Program-made: the position numbers and the translations under genes | Shown: one piece after another, positions 16,272 to 23,992 of the stretch | How the letters are laid out: the number at the start of each line of letters is the position of its first letter | Numbering within the stretch: the stretch's first letter is position 1 | Source of the DNA: Lachnospiraceae bacterium | Lineage (GTDB): Bacteria > Bacillota > Clostridia > Lachnospirales > Lachnospiraceae | Reading direction: 5' to 3' | Assembly (NCBI GenBank): GCA_024693845.1 | Contig: JAILKJ010000019.1 | Coordinates: 1-49,136, forward strand | DNA: 49,136 nt | The notes under the pieces: generated by a model | Databases searched by the model: none | What the model was told of the DNA's origin: nothing | The model's input: only the letters and a program-made list of their open reading frames with translations

Positions 16272-16300
16272 AGTCTATCTCCCATCCCGTGATCTGTCAA
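16272..16300 (-). promoter_or_regulatory. Promoter of the thrS T-box transcript
   Basis: TTGACA (16295-16300), 17 nt, TAGACT (16272-16277). The stretch 16006-16326 between thrS and the SEC-C gene is fully explained by this promoter and the T-box. Confidence 0.7.
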
Positions 16301-16326
16301 CCGGTTTTTTATTTCTTTATCAATTC

Positions 16327-16836
16327 TCAGGATGCGTTCCTGCCGCAGCACTTCTTGTACTTCTTGCCGCTTCCGCAGGGACAGGGATCATTGGGATAAA
16401 TCCTTGCTTCCTTAACGATGGTCGTGGAACGCTTCTGCTCCTTGTAAAGCTCGCTTCTCTTCTCCTCGTCAAAAATGGGCTCCCACTCCTCAAGGCCGTA
16501 CAGCCAGTCTGCCTCGGCAGCTACCATGTTCTTGTACAGCAGCTCCTTGTCAAACTTCAGGGAAACTTCGGTATCCTCCTCCATCTCCTCAATGGGGTTG
16601 GGGGTTACCAGTGAATCATTGATACCGTCAAGAAAACCGGTCATGGTCATGATGTCCAGACCATACTTTTCCGCAAGCTCCTTGACCGTACCCTTCACCT
16701 CGGTATCGGGATCGGAAAGAAGCTGCTGATATACTTCCTTCTCCTTCTGAAAATAATCCTGCCACAGCTTCTTGAGCTTACCCTTGTCAGCTGTCTCGGA
16801 ATATGCCATATCACGCCATTTTTTTAACAAAGCCAT
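16327..16836 (-). CDS. SEC-C motif-containing protein
   Basis: A protein of 169 residues. The last 20 residues are a zinc-binding SEC-C motif, [16 protein letters not shown], the same type found at the SecA C-terminus. The helical N-terminal part ([20 protein letters not shown]) contains an acidic middle region. Free-standing SEC-C proteins of Clostridia often have similar helical domains, and their role is not established; binding to SecB-like partners or ribosomes has been proposed for related motifs. AAGGAG precedes the ATG. Confidence 0.9.
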   Translation of the reverse strand: MALLKKWRDMAYSETADKGKLKKLWQDYFQKEKEVYQQLLSDPDTEVKGTVKELAEKYGLDIMTMTGFLDGINDSLVTPNPIEEMEEDTEVSLKFDKELLYKNMVAAEADWLYGLEEWEPIFDEEKRSELYKEQKRSTTIVKEARIYPNDPCPCGSGKKYKKCCGRNAS

Positions 16837-16916
16837 TGTTTTTCTCCTTCATAGTTGAAATTTCGTAAAACCTCTTATCTTTATAGCATAAAAGACGCCA
16901 TAATTCAAAACCTTTT

Positions 16917-18413
16917 TCAGGGAGTGAGCTTTTCGACCGTGGTCTTGGCTGCTGCGCCGCCCTCCGTTACGGTCTTTCGTACCGTAAAGCTTCCGTCGAT
17001 GGCAGGCTTCAGGGGGAACTCCCAATGCTCCTCCTTTTCCCTGGAGATATAGGTCACCCATGCCTGTCCCAGCATGAAATCGATCTTCAGATACTCGAAA
17101 TTGCCCACCGCTGCCTGAGAGGGGTTGCCCGTCTCGTAGTGTCCCAGACGAAGATCAAAGTACTTGGAGGTCATGAGCTTGCTGCGCTCTTCCTCCTCCA
17201 TATCGTCGGGAAGAGTCATGTAATCGTTGCCGTAAAAGCTTCTGTCCTGCTTACTGAGCTTCGAAAGCATGTCACAGCGCTCATACTCCGTGGCCTTGTA
17301 GAACCTCTTATAAAACCGGTTGATCTTTCCGTTTTTGGCAATGTCCGAAAAACGGGGCACGAAGATCACGATGAAAGCGATGATGATGACCGCCAGGATC
17401 ACCACATAGCGCTTGAACTCATTCTGCCGCTTTCTGTACCAGTAGGGCAACCTTGAGAAATTCCTGGCCTCTTCCTGGGTGGAATGCAGGCTGTCAAGCT
17501 CCATATCCTCCGGCGCCAGATCCTTCAGCAGTTCCGCTACCGAGGCATATCTGTCAAAATCATAGAGGGCTACTGCCTTCATGATGGCGTCGCTCTGGAA
17601 ATCCATGATCCTGGTCTCACAGTCCTTCGGTGCCTTGGGCTCCACCTCATCGTTGATCCTCTCATAATAAGGCGGCAGCTTCTCGCCGGTGGTATACCGG
17701 TACAGGATGGCTCCCAGGGCAAAAATGTCAGCCCCCGGTCCTCTCTGGGCATCCTCAACATACATCTCCACAGGACAGTACTCCGATCTGCGGATCGCCG
17801 GGTTTCCCAGCTCCTCCGATGCGATATCCTCCACCGGATCCGTCAGGTGGGTAAGAAGGCAGCTACCCTGAGGCGTAACCAGGATGTTCGCCGGTGTCAG
17901 ACTGCCATGCCATATCCCTTTGCCGTGGAGCTTTTCAAGGATACCAAAAGCCGGCGCAAGGATCTTGAGCAGCGCCTCAACAGTGAACTTGAAGCTGTGG
18001 CGTTTCTTCAGATACTCATCCAGGCTGACAGCGCCGGGGGTAAGTTCCTCCACCACATACACCGTTCCGTTGCCCTCAAAGAAGGCCAGCACGTTGGTGA
18101 TATTCTCCAGGGGATACAGACCTATCAGTTTCTTCGCACGGGCGATCACATGGCCCTTCATGGATTTAAAGAGTGCCTCCGAAGAAAGCAGCTTACAGGA
18201 GATGGTCTGATCCTCTCCCGCACCGCGAGTCATGATGCGGGTGGGAAAAAGTTCGCGTATCTTTACTTTTTTCTGCCTGAAGACATCATAAGCAAGATAC
18301 GTGGTGATGATATCATTATCCTCCTCCAGCGCATCGATCCTGTAGCGGTCCTCTCCCAAAAGGGTACCCTTGCGAAGATATGGTTTTTCTATTGTTTTCA
18401 TTCTCGGACTCAT
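16917..18413 (-). CDS. Membrane-anchored protein pseudokinase
   Basis: A protein of 498 residues: a kinase-fold domain (about 15-300), one TM helix (335-353, VVILAVIIIAFIVIFVP) and an extracytoplasmic tail of about 140 residues. The fold resembles the bacterial kinases that carry a VAIKEYFP motif, here VKIRELFP with Arg53 for the ATP-anchoring Lys. HRD is replaced by HGS (169-171), and the DFG region reads LTHLTDP. The structural C-lobe parts YCPVEMY and GPGADIFALGAILY are kept. With all three catalytic signatures changed it is unlikely to phosphorylate. ATG 18413 lies exactly 6 nt after a TATACT box, so the mRNA may be leaderless; the alternative start is 18401. It may be a scaffold or sensor of the envelope. 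Confidence 0.85.
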   Translation of the reverse strand: MSPRMKTIEKPYLRKGTLLGEDRYRIDALEEDNDIITTYLAYDVFRQKKVKIRELFPTRIMTRGAGEDQTISCKLLSSEALFKSMKGHVIARAKKLIGLYPLENITNVLAFFEGNGTVYVVEELTPGAVSLDEYLKKRHSFKFTVEALLKILAPAFGILEKLHGKGIWHGSLTPANILVTPQGSCLLTHLTDPVEDIASEELGNPAIRRSEYCPVEMYVEDAQRGPGADIFALGAILYRYTTGEKLPPYYERINDEVEPKAPKDCETRIMDFQSDAIMKAVALYDFDRYASVAELLKDLAPEDMELDSLHSTQEEARNFSRLPYWYRKRQNEFKRYVVILAVIIIAFIVIFVPRFSDIAKNGKINRFYKRFYKATEYERCDMLSKLSKQDRSFYGNDYMTLPDDMEEEERSKLMTSKYFDLRLGHYETGNPSQAAVGNFEYLKIDFMLGQAWVTYISREKEEHWEFPLKPAIDGSFTVRKTVTEGGAAAKTTVEKLTP

Positions 18414-18419
18414 AGTATC

Positions 18420-18447
18420 AGTATAGCAAAGCTTTTTTTCTTGTCAA
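18420..18447 (-). promoter_or_regulatory. Promoter of the pseudokinase gene, leaderless geometry
   Basis: TTGACA (18442-18447), 16 nt, TATACT (18420-18425), then 6 nt (18414-18419) and ATG. The predicted +1 is the A of the start codon. No Shine-Dalgarno sequence can precede it. Confidence 0.7.
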
Positions 18448-18520
18448 TCTCGGTTGCCCTCCGGCCGCTTCAGTGTTACCATGGGGTATGACTATCTGAA
18501 TATGCAACGGAGGATGATCC

Positions 18521-18841
18521 ATGTATTCCAAAAAACAAAGAATCGCCGCCATGATCGGCGTTATCCTGCTTCTGGCCCTGATCGTAGCCACCATACTGAC
18601 AGCCGTTTTTGACCAAAGCGGGAACCTGTTTAAGGCTTTATTGTTCGCTTCCATCGCCCTTCCGATCCTGCTGTGGATCTATATCTGGATGATCGGGCGC
18701 CTGACGGGCAGGCACACCATCGCGGACTTTCGCGCCGGCAAGGACGATCCCAAAGAAAACATCCCCGCTGATGATGATCAGGGGGATGCTCAGTCAGTCA
18801 CAATTTCCAAAAATCCTTTTCTGGATCGATCGGATAAATGA
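18521..18841 (+). CDS. Small two-TM membrane protein
   Basis: A protein of 106 residues with two hydrophobic segments (residues 9-31 and 40-61) and an acidic, probably cytoplasmic, tail of 45 residues (for example GKDDPKENIPADDDQ). I do not recognise a family. CGGAGGATGATCC precedes the ATG with good spacing. It is divergent from the pseudokinase gene, with 107 nt between the starts, and ends 6 nt before the convergent purA end. A role in the same envelope process as the pseudokinase is possible but unproven. Confidence 0.75.
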   Translation: MYSKKQRIAAMIGVILLLALIVATILTAVFDQSGNLFKALLFASIALPILLWIYIWMIGRLTGRHTIADFRAGKDDPKENIPADDDQGDAQSVTISKNPFLDRSDK

Positions 18842-18847
18842 TCCTTA

Positions 18848-20146
18848 TCACTTCTTCAGCGAGCTGGTCCTGTAGATGATATCCTCTCTGCCCGGCCCGT
18901 TGGAGACCATGGTGATGGGGAATCCGATCTGCTCTTCGATGAATTCCACATATTTCCTGCAATTCTCGGGAAGCTTATCATATTCCTTGATCCCGCGGAT
19001 ATCTTCGCCCTTCCAGCCGGGAAGCTTTACGTATACGGGCTTAGCTTTCTCAAGCTTGGCCGTTACGGGGAAGTCGGTGGTAACCTTTCCGTCCACCTCA
19101 TATCCCGTACATACGGGGATCTCGTCCAGATATCCCAGCACATCCAGCACCGTAAAGGCCACATCCGTGGTTCCCTGGAGTCTGCAGCCGTATTTGGAGG
19201 CTACGCAGTCAAACCAGCCCATTCTTCTGGGTCTGTGGGTGGTTGCGCCGTACTCACCGCCGTCACCGCCGCGTCTTCTGAGCTCGTCTGCCTCATCAAC
19301 ATCCTCGATCTCGGTCACAAAAGCACCTGCGCCGACTGCGGAGGAGTATGCCTTACATACCGTTACCACTTCGCGGATCTCATAGGGCGGAATACCTGCT
19401 CCGATGGCACCGTAAGCTGCCAGCGTAGAGGAAGAGGTGACCATGGGATAGATTCCGTGGTCGGGATCCTTCAATGTTCCCAGCTGGCCCTCCAGAAGGA
19501 TCTCTTTACCTTCCTTCAATGCCTTGTCTAGGAACAGGGAAACATCGCAGACATAAGGTGCTACCATATCTCTGTATTCATGCAGTGTCTTAAGAAGCTC
19601 ATTCGGATCCAGAGCGGGCTTGTGATACAGATGCTCAAGAAGAACGTTCTTAAGGGCGCATACGCGTTCCGTCTTCTCCTTTAAGATCTCATCATCGAAC
19701 AGCTCACTTACCTGGAAGCCGATCTTGGCATATTTATCGGAATAAAAAGGTGCAATACCGGACTTTGTCGAACCGAAGGACTTGCCTCCCAGTCTCTCCT
19801 CCTCGTACTGATCAAAGAGGATATGATAAGGCATAACGATCTGGCATCTGTCGGATACCAGAATCTTGGGCATCGGTACGTTCTGGGAGGTGATATCCTT
19901 TACCTCCTCCATGAGCTTGGGGATGTTCAAAGCCACACCGTTACCGATGATGCTGGTGGTATGATCATAGAATACCCCGGAAGGAAGGGTGTGCAGAGCG
20001 AATTTGCCGTAGTTGTTCACTATGGTATGGCCCGCATTGGCTCCGCCCTGAAAGCGGATGATGATGTCGGCCTTCTCGGCAAGCATGTCTGTGATCTTGC
20101 CTTTTCCTTCGTCTCCCCAGTTTGCTCCTACAACTGCTTTTACCAT
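18848..20146 (-). CDS. purA: Adenylosuccinate synthetase
   Basis: A protein of 432 residues, family-typical. The GTP-binding P-loop is GANWGDEGKGKITD at residues 7-20 with the catalytic Asp and His (GGANAGHTIV). IMP-binding parts include GSTKSGIAPFYSDK, and the GTP-site motif lies near KYVEFIEEQIG at the C-terminus. It joins aspartate to IMP using GTP, the first step from IMP to AMP. AGGAGAGCAT precedes the ATG. The second step is encoded by purB directly upstream, but a terminator and a separate promoter lie between them. Confidence 0.98.
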   Translation of the reverse strand: MVKAVVGANWGDEGKGKITDMLAEKADIIIRFQGGANAGHTIVNNYGKFALHTLPSGVFYDHTTSIIGNGVALNIPKLMEEVKDITSQNVPMPKILVSDRCQIVMPYHILFDQYEEERLGGKSFGSTKSGIAPFYSDKYAKIGFQVSELFDDEILKEKTERVCALKNVLLEHLYHKPALDPNELLKTLHEYRDMVAPYVCDVSLFLDKALKEGKEILLEGQLGTLKDPDHGIYPMVTSSSTLAAYGAIGAGIPPYEIREVVTVCKAYSSAVGAGAFVTEIEDVDEADELRRRGGDGGEYGATTHRPRRMGWFDCVASKYGCRLQGTTDVAFTVLDVLGYLDEIPVCTGYEVDGKVTTDFPVTAKLEKAKPVYVKLPGWKGEDIRGIKEYDKLPENCRKYVEFIEEQIGFPITMVSNGPGREDIIYRTSSLKK

Positions 20147-20188
20147 TTATGCTCTCCTTTTTTATGAGGGTTTATGGGCGCCTTAAGT

Positions 20189-20217
20189 AGTATATACCAC
20201 ATTTTCCCGAATGTACA
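20189..20217 (-). promoter_or_regulatory. Probable purA promoter
   Basis: TGTACA (20212-20217), 17 nt, TATACT (20189-20194), about 40 nt before the purA ATG. The -35 box is imperfect, the -10 box is good. Confidence 0.55.
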
Positions 20218-20411
20218 GACCGCAGTTTATGAATTTTCCAGGAAACGTCATAAAACTTTATCGTTTACTTCATGATTTCTTCATCTGAAAAACACAAAAT
20301 GAACACATTTTCATTTTACTATTAGATCATCGAAGGAAGAGACCCCCTCAGCTTTTCTTTCGAAAGTGTTTCAACTCTTTATATTTTTTCATGAATCCCT
20401 CATAAGAAAAA
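20218..20411. other. AT-rich intergenic DNA with no recognised element
   Basis: Part of the 319-nt gap between purA and purB. I see no gene, riboswitch or clear operator here. A CGAATGT near the purA -35 box is a poor match to a purine-repressor box and is not claimed. Confidence 0.5.
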
Positions 20412-20443
20412 GGAAAAAGGCTTCCGAAAGGAAGCCTTTTTCC
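20412..20443. terminator. Rho-independent terminator after purB
   Basis: A perfect 14-bp stem GGAAAAAGGCTTCC / GGAAGCCTTTTTCC with a GAAA tetraloop, 22 nt after the purB stop. The A/T-rich stem ends make it functional in both directions. Confidence 0.9.
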
Positions 20444-20465
20444 TGCTTATATTCTCATTTTACCT

Positions 20466-21917
20466 TTATACGTTGATCTCGGCTGTCACACCCCGCAGCT
20501 GCTCTCTGTCGCTGAGGGCGGGATATACCACCTGCTTCAGATACGCATCCACCTGGATCGCTGCTCTTCCGATGTACAGCTCGGGCTTCATGGTCTCATA
20601 CAGCTCCTCAAGACTCAGGCCGAAACGGTCATCTGCCGCGATAAGCTCCAGAAGATTGTTGTCGCCGCCGTCCTTTTTCACATGCTCTCCTGCCTGCATG
20701 GACAGTCTGCGGATCTCCTCATGCATCTCCTGACGGTTTCCGCCGCCCTTAACCGCGTTCATCATGATGTTCTCGGTAGCCATGAAGGGAAGTTCGCTCA
20801 TCAGGTGCTTCTCGATCACCTTCTCGTTGACCACAAGACCGGAGGTCACGTTAAGGCACAGATCCAGGATACCGTCAATGGAAAGGAAGCCTTCGGGAAT
20901 GGAAAGTCTCTTGTTGGCGGAATCATCCAGGGTTCTCTCAAACCACTGGGTAGCCGAAGTGATGGCGGGATTCAGAGCATCTATCATGACATATCTTGCC
21001 AGGGAAGCGATCCGCTCGGAACGCATGGGATTTCTCTTGTAAGCCATGGCCGAGGATCCGATCTGATTCTTCTCGAAGGGCTCCTCTACCTCTTTAAGAT
21101 GCTGCAGAAGACGGATGTCGTTGCTCATCTTGTGGGCACTTGCGGCTATACCGGCAAGCACGTTCAGTACTCTGGTATCCACCTTTCTGGAATAGGTCTG
21201 GCCCGATACCGGATAGCAGGACTCAAAGCCCATCTTCTCTGCGATCATGGGATCGATCCTGTCGATGGTGGCCTGATCCTTGTTAAAGAGCTCCTGGAAG
21301 GAAGCCTGTGTTCCCGTAGTTCCCTTGGAGCCCAAAAGTTTCAGGGTTCCCATTACATATTCCAGATCCTCAAGATCGATCATGAACTCATTGATCCAAA
21401 GGGTGGCGCGCTTTCCTACCGTGGTGGGCTGGGCAGGCTGAAAATGGGTAAAAGCGAGGGTGGGAAGTTCCTTGTTAGCCTCCGCAAACCGGGAAAGCTC
21501 ATCGATCACACTCACCAGCTTGCTGCGAACCAGCTCCATAGCCTTCTTCATAACGATGATATCCGTATTGTCACCCACATAGCAGGAGGTTGCTCCCAGA
21601 TGGATGATGCCGGCTGCCTTCGGGCACTGCTGACCGTAAGCATAGACATGGCTCATGACATCATGGCGTACTTCCTTCTCGCGCTTTTTGGCCACGTCAT
21701 AATTAATATCCTCGGCGTGTGCCTTCAGCTCATCTACCATCTCCTGAGTGATAACGGGCTTTCCGTCCTTACTCAGACCAAGCTCCATCTCCGTCTCCGC
21801 AAGAGCGATCCAGAGCTTTCTCCAGGTCTTGAACTTCATATCAGGAGAGAAAATGTACTGCATCTGCTCACTTGCATAACGTTCCGAAAGGGGACTTACA
21901 TATCTGTCGTTGCTCAT
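20466..21917 (-). CDS. purB: Adenylosuccinate lyase
   Basis: A protein of 483 residues. The fumarase/aspartase superfamily signature is GSSAMAYKRNPMRSERI near residue 290, with the catalytic Ser loop. Upstream parts include HLGATSCYVGDNTDI and THFQPAQPTTVGKRA with the catalytic His. It splits adenylosuccinate to AMP and SAICAR to AICAR. The start at 21917 is chosen because AAGGAG lies 9 nt upstream and the protein begins MSNDRYVSPLSERYAS as in relatives. The frame is open further upstream to 21995 but that part overlaps the promoter. Confidence 0.97.
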   Translation of the reverse strand: MSNDRYVSPLSERYASEQMQYIFSPDMKFKTWRKLWIALAETEMELGLSKDGKPVITQEMVDELKAHAEDINYDVAKKREKEVRHDVMSHVYAYGQQCPKAAGIIHLGATSCYVGDNTDIIVMKKAMELVRSKLVSVIDELSRFAEANKELPTLAFTHFQPAQPTTVGKRATLWINEFMIDLEDLEYVMGTLKLLGSKGTTGTQASFQELFNKDQATIDRIDPMIAEKMGFESCYPVSGQTYSRKVDTRVLNVLAGIAASAHKMSNDIRLLQHLKEVEEPFEKNQIGSSAMAYKRNPMRSERIASLARYVMIDALNPAITSATQWFERTLDDSANKRLSIPEGFLSIDGILDLCLNVTSGLVVNEKVIEKHLMSELPFMATENIMMNAVKGGGNRQEMHEEIRRLSMQAGEHVKKDGGDNNLLELIAADDRFGLSLEELYETMKPELYIGRAAIQVDAYLKQVVYPALSDREQLRGVTAEINV

Positions 21918-21966
21918 TTTTCCGTACTCCTTTTTGCTTCTCTTGGGCCCGCAAAGGCCGCCTAAA

Positions 21967-21995
21967 ATCGTATCATTTCCCTGCCGCTCTGTCAA
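21967..21995 (-). promoter_or_regulatory. purB promoter overlapping the stop codon of the upstream gene
   Basis: TTGACA (21990-21995), 17 nt, TACGAT (21967-21972). The TGA inside the -35 hexamer is the stop codon of the coiled-coil protein gene at 21992-23176. No terminator separates the two genes. Confidence 0.7.
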
Positions 21996-23176
21996 GAAAC
22001 GCGGCTGGTCTCATAATCGGATACCATCCGAAGGATCTCCTTGGCATACTGGGGATATTCAGCCACAATGGAACGGATCTGCTCCTGAGCCGCCGTGGCG
22101 TTTTCCGCATTGAAATCCAGCTGCTGACGGATCTTCTGGCGCCGCAGGATCAGGGCATGCCTTACCTCCACCATCTCCTTGGGATCGATGAGCGCCTCAG
22201 CCTGGTGCAGCCATATCAGCGGATCGTGAAGCTTGTATATCCTCAGGATCCTGACAAGCTGTTCCTGGGAATAGGTCAGATCCTTCATGTTCTCACGGAT
22301 CTTTTCCCTCTCTTCCTTCTCCTCCGCATACTTCTGTCTCAGCTTCTCCAGCTCCGAAGCAGAGGTGATGCCGAACTTCATGTACAAATATTCCAGCAGA
22401 TTGGTGTTGTTCACATATCGGATCTTCACCCGGTTCTGCAGCAGGATCACCTTGTTAAGGCTGCGGGAGGAGCGGGTCTTTTCCTTTCCGGCATCCAGAT
22501 ATGACATGTAGATCGCCGTCAGAGCAATGGCCGTCGCCCCCGCCATGAGGAAAAATCCGATCTGGGCATCCATCTCAAACCCAAACTGCAGGATCAACAG
22601 GATAAAAAGCAGGGCTATTGCCGCGATCAGGGTGATCATGGCCATTCCCCTTAAGTTGTTCATGGATGTCTCAGCCTCTGCCTTTCTAAACAGGCAGGCC
22701 TGCTTTTCTCCCTCGAGACGGCGCAGGTCGTTTCGGATCGCCTGCTGGTATTCCTCCGCCTCCCGGAGCCTGACGGCTCCCTCGTCGGCATCGCTTTCCA
22801 GCCGCTCCATCCTCTCGAAATCCGCATCTGACATGCGGTTTTTCTTCTCTTCATAACGCTGCTTATCCACAGACAGATGCACGATGGCATTGGCATGCTC
22901 GATAAGCATACGCTTATCCTCGCTATGGATGAACTCGATCTCTTCGATATCCTTCAGATAACTGTTCACCGTTTTATATTCGCTGTTGCAAAGCTCCACC
23001 TGATGGGAAGCATCCGCTACCTGCTCCAGCAGGCTTTCGATATACCTGCGGCGCTCATACTCATCCGCCAGGTTTACCTTGCCCGCATCGACCAGATATT
23101 GTTCCTGCTGCTCCTCCTCTTCCAGGGGATCCTGCTGATATACGACTTTTTTAAACAGATCCTTCCAGAAACCCAT
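21992..23176 (-). CDS. Two-TM coiled-coil membrane protein of an unknown four-gene cluster
   Basis: A protein of 394 residues. Acidic N-terminus, a long coiled-coil region (about 40-175, for example RYEEKKNRMSDADFERMERL), two adjacent TM helices (about 180-225) with a very short loop, and a second coiled coil to the C-terminus (KLRQKYAEEKEEREKIREN). Both long arms are therefore on the same, probably cytoplasmic, face. It looks like a membrane anchor or tether. It is the last gene of the cluster, 8 nt after the TPR-like gene. I know no function for it. No signal peptide, no enzymatic motif. Confidence 0.8.
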   Translation of the reverse strand: MGFWKDLFKKVVYQQDPLEEEEQQEQYLVDAGKVNLADEYERRRYIESLLEQVADASHQVELCNSEYKTVNSYLKDIEEIEFIHSEDKRMLIEHANAIVHLSVDKQRYEEKKNRMSDADFERMERLESDADEGAVRLREAEEYQQAIRNDLRRLEGEKQACLFRKAEAETSMNNLRGMAMITLIAAIALLFILLILQFGFEMDAQIGFFLMAGATAIALTAIYMSYLDAGKEKTRSSRSLNKVILLQNRVKIRYVNNTNLLEYLYMKFGITSASELEKLRQKYAEEKEEREKIRENMKDLTYSQEQLVRILRIYKLHDPLIWLHQAEALIDPKEMVEVRHALILRRQKIRQQLDFNAENATAAQEQIRSIVAEYPQYAKEILRMVSDYETSRVS

Positions 23177-23184
23177 ATCCGCCT

Positions 23185-23988
23185 TTACATCCTCTCATAA
23201 TCGCGCCGAAGCTCCAGCATTTCCTGCTCTGTCAAAAGATGCCCCGCCCCCTCACGGCTCTCCATATCCCTGACAGCCCTGGCGTAGCGCTCCCTGGCCA
23301 GCAGCGACGGCGCCACCAGTCTCTGATGTGCCTCAACATAGTGCAGGAATTTCTCTTCTCCCCAAAGCATCAGCAGGCATAAAAGCTGCTGCTGCAACGC
23401 CTTGTCAGCCTCCTCGGTAAGCCCCGCCTTACGATACGCCTCCTCAGCCTCCTGATACAGCTTCGCAGCCGGTTCATAGTAAAACAGAAGGGCATAGGCT
23501 CCTGCCTGCCGGGAAAGCAGCATCCCCCGAAGCGGTGCCTGCTCATCCGACCCGTCGTTAAAGCGTCCCAGCATCAGGGAGCACTGTCTGATGAGCGCCA
23601 TATATTCCTTATTGGCTCTGAGTCTGTCCAGCTTTTTCCTGAGCTTTTCTTTCTCATCTGCTTCTTCATTCTCGCGGATCCGCCTGATCACATCCTTCAG
23701 TTCATCAGGTCGCAGGAAATCACATTTGGTTAGCAACAGCTCACAAAAACCCGCCAGGCTCCTGCCTGCTTCCCACTGCTCGGAAAGCTCCGCGGACAGA
23801 GTCCGGAGTCCGAGACGGGTGCGGATGAAATCAAACAGCGCCGGATCCACGAACTGCTCTTCCAAGAGCTCTGCCTGCATCACGACATAAAGACAAAGCT
23901 CCTCGATGGTGTAAATCTCCACACCGTCGGGGGAGATATGATAAGGCGTATGCGCTTTTTTTCCGATTGGCAAAAATACCCTGCTCAT
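23185..23988 (-). CDS. Helical TPR-like cytoplasmic protein of the four-gene cluster
   Basis: A protein of 267 residues, all alpha. The N-terminus (MSRVFLPIGKKAHTPYHIS) leads into a short segment mentioning a strand-turn (GVEIYTIEELCLYV). The second half reads as TPR-like helix pairs (GAYALLFYYEPAAKLYQEAE and AYRKAGLTEEADKALQQQ), which suggests peptide or protein binding. No membrane segment or catalytic motif is seen. It starts 4 nt after the Hsp70-like gene ends, and the compact spacing points to one transcript and equal expression. Probably an adaptor between the Hsp70-like protein and the membrane coiled-coil protein; this is inference. Confidence 0.78.
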   Translation of the reverse strand: MSRVFLPIGKKAHTPYHISPDGVEIYTIEELCLYVVMQAELLEEQFVDPALFDFIRTRLGLRTLSAELSEQWEAGRSLAGFCELLLTKCDFLRPDELKDVIRRIRENEEADEKEKLRKKLDRLRANKEYMALIRQCSLMLGRFNDGSDEQAPLRGMLLSRQAGAYALLFYYEPAAKLYQEAEEAYRKAGLTEEADKALQQQLLCLLMLWGEEKFLHYVEAHQRLVAPSLLARERYARAVRDMESREGAGHLLTEQEMLELRRDYERM

Positions 23989-23992
23989 ATTT

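Noticed and set aside
20195-20217. A purine-repressor box near purA
   Set aside because: Only CGAATGT is seen, which misses key positions of the known box and has no second copy.
20682-21965. A 427-codon plus-strand frame opposite purB
   Set aside because: Antisense shadow of purB with no recognisable domain.
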